A DNA stretch of 64,000 nucleotides from Tetranychus cinnabarinus. Its lineage: Eukaryota; Arthropoda; Arachnida; Trombidiformes; Tetranychidae. The translations under genes and the position numbers were made by a program. Shown here piece by piece: positions 51,419-62,400 of this stretch (positions are counted from its first letter, which is position 1; each line of letters starts with the position of its first letter). The DNA lies in NCBI GenBank assembly GCA_022266195.1, contig WHVY01000002.1, forward strand, positions 4,975,001 to 5,039,000, written 5' to 3'. Under the pieces are notes generated by a model. It had not been told where the DNA came from. It saw nothing but the letters and a program-made list of their open reading frames with translations, and searched no databases.

Positions 51419-52808
51419 GATCTTTCCATTCAATAGTTAAAAACGTTAATATTTACAATACTTTTGCAGCAACAATTAGCATTAAAAATTGGTTCAATCT
51501 AACAAATTGTTTTAATCCAAATCTAACTCGCTTCCCATTGAAAGACCATTAATATTGTGAGTTGATCAATGATAATCAAACCGTGAATTTAAATGATTAA
51601 TTTTCAATGAAATAAATTATGAATTATTTTTCAAAAAGTCAATAATTGTTATCATTTAATGAATTATATTTAATTAAACCAGAAACAAAGGGAAATTGTA
51701 CAATGATAATGATAGGCAACAAATTGGTCTTATTAAAAATATGATTACTATGATTTAAAGTTATTAATTTTAATTTCATTCCCATCTTATTTAAGGTAAA
51801 TTGTAACAAACACAAAAAAGGGTTTCAACGACAATCAACTTCCGCTAATGATTAACAAATTGTCAACAAGTTGATTAGTGTTAAACACTTAACAAGTTTG
51901 ACGTGAATAAAGTGAAAAAAAGACAACAAATTATTAACAATAATAATGAAAAGGTAAGAATACAGAAAAACATGAATTTCAAAAGTAATGGACTAAATGA
52001 TGAATGATAAAAAATAGCAATAAGTTTATCGTTTGGTCAATCAATGAGAATTTATAAACAATAGAAATTATTGTTTTTTTGGCTTCTTTTGTATTGTTAA
52101 TTGTAACAAGTTTAATGGTCACTTTGGCCTGTACAAGGCTCAAGCTGAATATCTAATCTGATATCATGATATCATCATCGTCAGGTTTGCGGAACCATTT
52201 TTAACACAACTTGAGTGGGTTGATTAAAACCTCTTTTTCCGGCCAAGCTCAGGTCAACACTTTTTTTGGGTGAAAAAAACCAATTGTTTTGGTTCCTTTT
52301 TTAACATAATATCAACTAAAGAAATGTTTTCTTTCATGATGATGAGATGAGATTAGGTGAAAGAAGAAGAATAAAAAAGATTCTTCCTAATTGTGATGTT
52401 ATCGTATTATGAATCGGAAATCCGATCGGAACTGAGAGTAACATAAAAAATGTTGAGATGAAATGGTTAACAGACAAAACAAATCATTTGAAGATGGTAA
52501 TGATGATGAAAAGGAAAGGGAAAGTTAAAAATAAGGTGAAAAAATGGAAAGAGTTGAGAGAGGAAAGTAGACAGAGAGTGATGATGATAATGATGATGAT
52601 GAGAGGGAAGGGTGAGGTGTACTTGTTCGTTAGTCGAGCAAAAAACGAATGCAAATGTCGATTTGCGGTCCCTTTCGATGTTCACTATTAACCCAAACGG
52701 AACATTTTTATTTTTCTTTTTACTTTTTCGTTCTGTTTTGCTTTCAGTGTTGGTTTAAAAGGTACAAACAAACCAATTTTACTTCTCAATTGTATTTCAA
52801 ACTTCAAT
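51419..52808. other. Intergenic upstream of the secreted-protein gene
   Basis: A/T-rich. ATATCATGATATCATCATC occurs near 52160. A GATGAT-rich, purine-rich stretch at 52490-52610 produces paired plus/minus ORFs that are composition artefacts. The promoter of the downstream gene should lie close to 52808. Confidence 0.5.
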
Positions 52809-55404
52809 ATGTTCACTTTACCAGTTAAATTGTTTACCCTGTTTGGGTTCATTTTTTTATCTCTCAGTTTAATTGCCAGTGGAAAGGTTATGTTAAAACC
52901 AAGTCAACAGCAGCAGCAGTCAACTTCAACATCCACTCAGCTAAACAATGTTCAACCCTTCTTCGGTATTGGTCCATGGGTTAAACATGATGTTGCCACC
53001 ACTGCAGCACCTTCAACCACAACCGTTTCAATCAAAAAGAAAGTAAATAATTATAACCAAAAAGCTTTACCCTTTCCTGAAGCCTTTTCAAGTCGATCAA
53101 GCCAAAAGCCAACCATTTCTGCTCGATCCTCAAATCCTTTAAATAACAATGTTAGACCGTCATCGACAAATTCACCTTCATCATTAAAGCCGTCAGCTTC
53201 GTCTTCCTCTTCATCACCCATTGAGTATGGATTCACTGATTCCGATTATCCTTATATAATTGTTAAAAGTAGCAAAGTTGATTCTTCATCACCCGAATAT
53301 CGAAGTGATTATTATGATGAATCACTCAACGAACCAACATCCACACCGAAACCGACCTCTTCTTCAACCTCTAGTTATCAGGGTAAAGGTCGGAAGGTAC
53401 TTAAATGTCGAACCTCGGATGGACGCCAGTTAAGTGATGAACAATGTAAGCAACAATTGGCCGAGAAAAGGTCAACAATGACTTCATTAGCGGGCAAGGC
53501 AAGTCAACTCAGCTATTTAAATCAACCAATTTACAGAAGCAGCAACAATCAGGATAATGAAGGTAATGGTGAAAGTAGTGAACCTAAAATGTCAAGTAAA
53601 TTGGGCCGAGAAGAGGAAGGCGGAAAGGGAAGAGATGAAGATGATTATCGGGCTAAAGAAGAGGAAAAATGGTCTCAAGGTGTAAGGGAATGGAATAGTG
53701 ATGAATTTCCAAGTTCTTCAACTGAAAAGTCTAAACCTTTTGGAGCTCGTTCAGGAAGATCATCTGATTATCCCTCTTCACCTTCTTCACCTTCTTCACC
53801 CTCACCACAGGGATCATCATCATCTGATGATGATCATGAATCAACCGGTGATCAACTGGGTGTAAGTTATTTTGCTGATAAAGGAAACACTGATGAAGAT
53901 AAATACTATTCAGCTCCAGGTAAGCATAAACTGAATACCAAGTTTAATCAATTTGTGTGAACACTTTTCATCTTCTTTCCAAGTATTACATCAACTTTAA
54001 AGGTTACATTTCAAGCCTCATTTCAGACTTAAATTTACTATTAATAAGTGAAGTTCAATTTTTAATCACTTGGATTGAAAACAATCTTGATAACATTTAT
54101 TTAGTATTACTTTGAGGATGTTAATTTATTGCTTTATTTTTGGGTAAACAATAATCTTGAAATCAAGGTTTAACTCATTAGGTTGGCTCCAACAGTTGAT
54201 TATGAACTATGATGGCAAAAATTATTTATCAGATGTTGATAAGTTAAATCATTTTAGTTCATTAACGGTAATAACTCGAGTCAACCAAAACTTTTACCAA
54301 TAAAATGAATCCATTAACGAAAATGTTGACTTGATAGACAAACAGGATCAATCTTGATTTTAATCAACTTGTTGCTATTTTTTTAAACAATTAGATTACA
54401 ACTATCGTGAAGAAGGTCCAAAAAAGAAGTCAACAACAACTTCCTATGGGTCATCTCCACCTTCACCATCAAAGTCTAAATCTGGTCGGTCATCGTCATC
54501 CTCGTCAGCTTCTTCCTCTTCTTCGTCATCAAACCCAGCCTCTGAAAGCTATGATGACTATTCAGATGGACCATCAGAAGCTCCTGAGGGCTTTACAACA
54601 AGTGATTCAGATGAGCCTTCATACCAGTCAGATGATTCTGGTTATTCAAAGAGTTCATATGACAAATCAGATAAAAATGACAAGAAACAATCATCTGAGC
54701 CAAGCTATAATTATCGAGGAAGCGACGAGTATTTAACATCTAAATCATCTAAATCATCCAATCCATCAAATGACGGGGAACCAGTTCAATATTATAAGCC
54801 TAGCCAAGGATACGATGATTATGCTGCTGAAGGCCGAGGGCAGGGTGGCGATGAGAAACATAATGATAATGAAGATAATCCTCCAGAAGAGAAAAAGAAG
54901 AGAAAGTCAACAGAGTACAAAGCTGAATACAAGCCAGATGAAAGTTATGACGAGAATGATGATGACTCGGGTTCAATGGATTACGGTTATAATGCAAAAA
55001 GTGGTAAAGACGAGGGCCAGAGTTATGACGATAAACCGAGAAAGAATCGATCCAATGAGGAAGAAGAGTTTGATGCTGCATTCAAGGAACCATTGAGCGG
55101 AAGAGGATTCAATTACCATCAACAAGAGTCAAGAAATGTCGGCAAATTTGCAAATAGACAAAAACATGTTAAACCAAATGATTCAGCTAAATTAACTCCA
55201 TCGTCATCTTCATCTTCATCGTCACTGTCATTGCCATCTTCACCATCAATGTCATTGTATACATCATCACCATCTTCCCAATCAACATCACCGTCAACCT
55301 CATTCACACCATCGTTCACTTCCCATAAAGTGAACAGCAGAAACTACTTAAAGCCTAAAAATGGCGAGAAGGCTGTTGTAAAGGCAAGCATGATGGTTGA
55401 TTAG
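52809..55404 (+). CDS. Secreted low-complexity Ser/Pro/Asp-rich protein
   Basis: Not recognised. Two exons, 52809-53919 and 54395-55404, join as CCA-G/AT-TAC through a GTAAGC donor and TTAG acceptor, giving 706 residues. A signal peptide is clear (MFTLPVKLFTLFGFIFLSLS, cleaved near residue 25). The rest is predicted disordered: Gln and Ser/Thr runs, long Ser stretches, Pro-Ser repeats (SSPSSPSSPSP), and in exon 2 acidic/Tyr-rich DDY, YDDY and SYDE motifs with Lys clusters. The only cysteines I see are in one small block, KCRTSDGRQLSDEQCKQQL, near residues 198-216. This suggests an extracellular-matrix or cuticle-type protein, but that is a guess. Intron retention would give a 383-residue form ending at 53960. 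AATAAA at 55487-55492 is the likely poly(A) signal. Confidence 0.75.
53920..54394 (+). other. Intron of the secreted-protein gene
   Basis: 475 bases, A/T-rich, GTAAGC...TTAG. No exon-like block inside. Confidence 0.7.
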
Positions 55405-55486
55405 TGTAAATTATATGAATTCATTGTATTATTGCTACATTACCTTTTTTGTGTCACAACATTTTTAGAAGAATCATTAACAAATT

Positions 55487-55492
55487 AATAAA
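55487..55492 (+). terminator. Poly(A) signal of the secreted-protein gene
   Basis: AATAAA about 80 bases after the stop codon. Confidence 0.55.
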
Positions 55493-58400
55493 ATTGAAAT
55501 TATTTCCATAATTTTTATCACAAAAGTAAAGAATCAAAAAATCATACTTTACACTGATTGACATAATTGCTCATCAAACATGGCAGGTTGTCATGTCAAC
55601 AAGCAACCAAGGTAACCATTATTAATCACAAACAGAATTAAAAATGATTTTCTTAATCATTTGACAGGCGATAACATTAGTTAACCAGTTAACCTTGGAT
55701 TATCAAGTTGAATAACCAAAGAATTAAGCCTTTGATTGTCTAAATATTACAGATTATTGAATTTAAACTATTTACTAGAATCACAAAAAATACCATTTGA
55801 CTTGTAGTGATTAACATTGAATGGTTGCCCTTTTTTGATGATCATTTCATGATCACCAGATAAATTATAATAAAGTTCAATTAAATCCAGGTCTTTGTAC
55901 TGAAGATCATGTTTATAATTAACTTGAATTCATTTCTGTTTACCTTTTACTTTTCAAAGTAAAATACATTTTACCAGTAAATTAACTTTCACTTTTCAAC
56001 CAGCAATATTCAATTTTAAATTTCACTTTTTCAATTAAAAAACATTGAACAATTTGTCAAATTAAAGCTGTAAACTGAATTCACTTTGTTTGTTGCACGA
56101 TTTAAACATTAGTTTGGCTTATTGATAAATCAGATGAGCTGAAAAGCAAACAATTTAGCTAACAATTAACATAATATATTTCATATTCTGATCATTTATA
56201 ATAATCACACAATAGCAAACATTATTTGTCAACATTCAAAGATTCATTGAGTCTTATTTTTGACTATAATTAACATAACTTAATTGCCATCAACTAATCA
56301 TTACAAAATGAAAGTTCGGATGTTTACCAATCACAATCATTAATCAAATTGCTTCACACTGTATCGACTATTAAAACTCAAACAGACTACAATTAAGCTT
56401 TCCTTGTTTACATTTTAACTTCAACCTTTTCAGGTTCAAACAATTTCGGGTTAATTTAGTTCATTAATTTTTCCGTATTTAACTATTATCAAATTAATAA
56501 ATGTTTTCTTGAATTGATAATTCAATAATAAATGGCTAACAAAAATAGTTGCAAGTTAATTGTATATCTTTGTAAATCAAAAGTAAACTTAAATGCCATC
56601 AAACTCGGACTATTAATACCGTAAGTTACTGAGAATCAGTTGAATCTAATCTGATTGTTGATCAACTAATCGAATGTAATTATCAAAATTGACACACAAA
56701 TAAACAGGTTTCTTTCTCAATCACTTTTAATTCCTTTAATCATAATCAACTTTCATCACTTCTTTGTTTAACTAATTGTTTAGTTTGACAAAATAGACGT
56801 AAAAACAAAACACAATTTAAAACTTGATTAACAAATTAATCAACTAATTTGTTGAAAAGAAAACCTTTTTTCCAGCTTTGCTTCATTGATCATTGTTCAC
56901 CCTTTAATTAATAATGATAGTTCAGATAATTAAAATTACGGAAACTGATTTGCAAATAGCAAAACACATTTTGGTCTTTAACTTTCTTCCTTCCCGTTGT
57001 TGATCTTGACTGATTTTTAAAATCAACAATTCATTGATCATTGACTTTCAGTTAAGATTTATTAAAGAGTTAAGATTTGCTATGTATGTTGATAAGGTTT
57101 GGAGTGTTAAATGTATCACTTTATCATTAGTGGAATCATATTTTAACGAAAGCGCCTACAATAGTGGGTCTCATCAAAGAGTACAAGGTTGTGAAAATTT
57201 TGATAGTCTTTATCTATTGATACGCTGATAGGTCGTGTTCAGGTTATGGTCAGTGCTGAAGTTGAAACTGAAAACATATTTTCAGTCATCATCAATAAAA
57301 ATAACTCTGTCATCGTTAGTTTGGCTGCAAGCTAAAAGTAAATTATTGAAGTTCATTTATCTTAAAATCTTTCAAGTCTCGTCTTCTCATGATAAAGTTT
57401 GCGATCAATGTTGAACTGGATCAATTCAAGCTCGTTTGTCAATATATAAATAGATTTGTCCAGAACAGTAGCATTGAAATCGAGAGATACAATCGCTCGA
57501 ATGTTTGATTTGTACATTCATCATTATCTTCTGAGACTGGGCTAATACCTATTTACCGATGGCCATTATGAGTTTCAATACTTTTCAATGGTATAGATGC
57601 ATTGCTAATGTTCAGTCCAGCGACAACAAAAATCATCTTCCATCGCGAAGCAATGAACTCAAAGACTATCACAAAAAACATGAAAAGACTGAAAAATGGT
57701 GAAACCAGATGAAAATTAATGGTTCAATGGCACGAAGAAGGTAAAGGCTAGCAAAGTGCTCGAATCTTTTCAGTGGAAGAAACAGTGTTTCACATTTAAG
57801 GTGATGGTCATCAATTCCCAGCAATACATATCATGATTTTATCGACTGAAAATCAGCATTGAATGTATCATTGTACCAACTTTATGAAACCTGTAAATTG
57901 CCAAAAATGTCTAGGGTGAAGTCAATTGTATAAATGAATGTTTTATGGCTATATTTAATTCTCATCTGATTCTGTGTGCTTTAGATTAATTCAAATGAAA
58001 ATATCACCCAACTGTAACCAGATAATATTTCAGCATGCTTGTTGTTATTTATCATTAACTTTATAATTACCTCTAAACGAGCATAATTGTAATAACAATA
58101 CTTGAAACAAAAGCTTTTGTTTTCACCCAGTCATTCACAGTCTTACCAATGATATCATTCTGGATTAAAATGATTTAAAAATGATAATTCCAAGATTATT
58201 TTAAATTTCAATTAACATTCTGTCAAACTCATTAGATATATTTACTCTTAATCAACCTTCAATATTAGGCGTAATTTAATTGATGATGAGTCCTTGTGTC
58301 TAACCAACAATTGAGTTAACCAAAAGTACAAGGTAAAATTGGGTAAATCATACAGCTCTACTCTTTATCATCGCATCAATGGTTTTACTGTCTCATCTTT

Positions 58401-59477
58401 GCGATTCCAAGTGTCATATTTAACGTGAATTAAGTGTAGTCAACAATTAAGCAAAAAAACAAGTTATCAATTTGATGGGAAATAATGAGAGAGGGACAGA
58501 GTTGATGAAATGGCCAAAACGTGGTTGAACCACCTTCATAACTAGCCATTGAATAAACGTAAAGTTGACCAAATTTGGAACACTAATTATTAGCTAATTG
58601 TTATTGAAAGGTTAATCATTTAACCAGGAATCTATAAAATTGATGAAAGAGTTGAATAATAAGGCCAATGACCAGAACAATCGCTGTTAATCAGGACATA
58701 GAAACTAATTAGTGGCATCAACATTAAATAGTATTTTAATTTGTTTTATACCTTTTGCCTATCAAGTTGCCATCAAATTGTAATCAGCTCGATTCCCAAT
58801 TGGGTTTGACCAAAGTCTAGTTGAATTAAACTATTTAAATGATCTGAAAATTATCAAGTTAAAGATTATTAACTGGAAAAAAAAGGTTCAACTTATTGGA
58901 ATGAAAAGGAAAACAGTAAAGTGGGAAACATTTCATTCAACATGAATCAAGATGATGAGCAGTTACAGGGAAAAAGGTAAAGGATTCATTGATGCAAATC
59001 ATAACTTTGAATATAATTTGGTGTGTGACTAGGAACTCTTCATGATGACCAAGATGATGACCAAAGGGCTTCCCAGTCAATGTAATCCTGATCACGTTCA
59101 AATTTGGTTACCTCGGTGATCTGAACACAGAAACGACAAATCGATTAGTAAAGAGCAATACAAAGTCATGATAGGTTCATTGCAAGTTGTCTTTCAACAA
59201 TTTACAGATTGTTTTCATGTTCGTTAACATTTATTAAAATTGATGGACAATTTTAAAGGAATTGAAAATTTTTGATAAACCCAAAAGTGAACCCATTTTT
59301 AGTGTTTTTACCAGGATTTACATTGAAATGGTTCGTTTCAGTTCTCATTTTATCCAACGTCTTACTTTGCATTGATTTTTTACTGTTGAAGTTAATAGTG
59401 ATTTTAATGGATTGATTACAATTTAGCATTTGTTGCCAATTTTTGATCAACATTTTGTATGTTTAGTGTAAATCGAA
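55493..59477. other. Intergenic between the secreted-protein gene and nompC
   Basis: About 4 kb, mostly A/T-rich with GTTAACC/TTAATC words. The part from about 57040 to 57900 has a more balanced composition and coding-like fragments (see the separate entry). No intact gene is supported. Confidence 0.5.
57034..57900. pseudogene. Coding-like relic, possibly an old gene or element
   Basis: The composition differs from the flanks. On the plus strand a 64-codon ORF runs FIKELRFAMYVDKVWSVK... On the minus strand a block near 57810-57670 reads GIDDHHLKCETLFLPLKRFE then HFASLYLLRAIEPLIFIW, closed by stops. No frame extends further and no splice signals organise the pieces. Family unknown; it may be a decayed gene or transposon. 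Confidence 0.22.
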
Positions 59478-62400
59478 ATGGTAGTCAACCAACCCAATAA
59501 TAATCCAAAGGAAAGTTCCGACGATGAAGATAATTCGGAAAGACGAGCCTTAGTTAATGGTAAAAGTAATTCTAAACAATTGGTTAATCGTCGAAAGAAA
59601 AAGAAACGCAAATCGAGTAAGGAAGGTAAAGTGGGTGAAACGAATTCCAAACCATCGACATCATCATCAGTCTCAACAGTTAGATCAACGGAACCTGTAA
59701 AAGTGCAATATCGATCAGGTGAATTGGTGTCTATTCCAAGGTCTGAGATTCAGTTTGAGGAAAGGACGATAAACGATCCTGGAGATGAGTTGTTGGCTGT
59801 TATATTGGACGGTCACAATGATTCAAAAGTGTTGATTTCACCCATTTCTAGGAAACCAGCGCCAGCACCTAAATCAATCATTGATTCAGTTAAATTCGAA
59901 AGGGAAAGTGTTAAGAAAGGTAAAGATGATGATGAAGACGATGAAAATGAAGATGATGATAAACTTTTATTGAGTCAAAGTAAACCTGAAAATGAGTCGG
60001 ACTCAACCTCCTTGACAACTGTGAGTCTGTCAAACAATAGCAAATCAAGTCCGCCTGATGATGATGATGATGACAATGATGTTAATTGTTCAAGTCAACC
60101 TTCGCAATCAAACTCACAATCGAAATCATTTCTTGAAAATTGTGTTCAACCAAAGATGGATTCAAAGAAAGACGACAAACAAATTGATGATTCAAAAAAT
60201 CGCAGCAAAACTTTTAACCCGCCGAACAACAATGGCGATAAAATAGTGAATGGAAGTGAAGAAACGGATTCCCTTGGAAAAGACAAGACAGTTTGTGATC
60301 CAGCAAAGACAATTCCGATTCCATTGGAAAATGTCGAGAATAATCCGAGAAAAGGTTCTATGAAAGATGGCCAGCCATTGGGTAAAGATCAGGTCACCAA
60401 GCAGCAAAATGACGGTAAACCAGGGAAAAACATAAAACATGTAAAAATGGCTGGAAATGGTGAAAGCAGTGCAACCATTTCTGGTCCCATTTCTGTGGGT
60501 TCAACCAAACAACCAAATGTGCTACCTTTGCCTACAGCATCGACCACAACGACCACAAAAACAACAACCTCAACAACAATCACAATCACTGGTTCAACAA
60601 CACCTCTGGCACCAACCAAAGGATTACCTGGAACCAGCAAAAAACCGGCAACTTCAACGACCTCAGTAATACCAGTAACAGTTGCAACAACATCAATAAC
60701 TTTGAATCCAACTTTACTTACAACTACAACTGTTTCAACTTTGAATGGTGACAAAATTGCGATACTGAATCCATCGCAAAAAGTGACTCAAACTAGTTCA
60801 ACTAGTGATTCGAAAGGTTTAATTATGTCTACTCAAGAGTCTAGTAAAAACACAGTTAAACAAGACGAAAATGACAAAAGTGGAAAAGATAAAAAAGTGA
60901 AAATATTGGCCAACGAAGGAAAGGAAAAGAAAGAATCGACTGCCGCTAAAGATGCTGCTGTCATTGAAAGTGTTCGTTCAATGGTTGCCGGTCCTAATAA
61001 AGATGATTCAGATTCTGAAACTGATTCAATGGATCCAGCTAAAATGGACTCACCAAGTGATACTAAAGCTTCACCTTCCTCCGAACCCAAGCAAGCTACA
61101 CCTAAAACTGATCCTGGATTAAATGCAAAGTCTCTAATATCACCTTCACAGCGATTAATTGCACTCTGTCGGCGTGAGGAATGGCTAGCTGTGGACACCT
61201 TACTCCATCAAACTGATCCATCCTTTTTTGATGTAAACATTGTGTCCGAGGGTAATTTATGGACACCGTTAATGTTTGCTGCCAGAGACAATCGGGTTAA
61301 TGTTATTGAAAAACTGGTTGACATCGGTTATAACGTCAATTCAAGAGCTTTGGTAAGTTTTCATCTTATTTGGTTTACCGATGAAAATTGTAACATCAAA
61401 GCAATTTATACTCTTATTAACAAACTAAGTTCATACCGATTATCTAATTAAACTAGACCATCATATTTGTACCTAAAATATCTAAACTAGACAAAGTTGT
61501 AAAATAATAGGTTTCATTTAACCTCATTCAAAGGTTTAAAATTAATTACAGATCATAAACTTATGGATATAATTAGATTTTTCAAATGTATTTTGATATT
61601 GCAATGGATTTTACCTTTTTATTCTCATTAACTTATGGATGAATCATTTGAAAATATTAATTGAATTGAATTTAGGATGGAATCACTGCTCTTCATTTGG
61701 CCTGTGCTCATGCCAGAGAAGATACAATCCGATTGTTGCTATCGCGAGGTGCTGATCCATTAATTGCTGGAGGTGTAAGTTTAAGTCCATCATAAACAAA
61801 GTTTTTACATTTCATAACTCTAATTGTCTTTCATTTCAAATGGCAGCCCAAAGATCAATTGCCTGTCCATGTCATTTCGATGAAACAAACTGGAGCTGCA
61901 GTTGCACCTTTACAATTGCTGTTACGATCAACACCAAAATCAATGAGATTGATTCCTGACAAGGTATGATAGTTTAACCAAAACATTGGATTGTTTGGAT
62001 TGCAATTAAAATACATTTTATGCGTAATTATAACAACCTTGAATTGTTGATTAACAATTTTACTTAGCTTATTAAACTGAAGAGATGAATCTATAATTGT
62101 TTACTCTAGTTTCTTGCAACAATATCCTGTATATCAATTGACCTGTTTGCTGTGTCAAGATGTAAATGGTCAACCGAAATTAGCAAGAAATCCTAATCGA
62201 TTAAGATTGATCCAAACTGTTGACACAAATTAACACCAAATGCTAGCAATAATTTAATTAAGGTTAACAGGTTTCAATGGAAAGATGAGAAACATTTTGA
62301 CCTAATCATTGAATTGAACTCATTTTTTGGTCAACAAAACAAAAGCTTATTAGAAACTCTTTAAGATGAAAATAGTTGACCTAAAGAATAGTTTATTACA

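Noticed and set aside
52458..52691. Overlapping plus and minus ORFs
   Set aside because: Purine-rich GATGAT sequence keeps both strands open; no coding features.
54407..55096. Long ORFs overlapping exon 2 of the secreted-protein gene in other frames
   Set aside because: The frame that continues exon 1 across the intron is open to 55404 and carries the compositional signature; the others are shadows.
60389..61198. Minus ORFs of 121 codons inside nompC exon 1
   Set aside because: Antisense shadows of the low-complexity coding exon.
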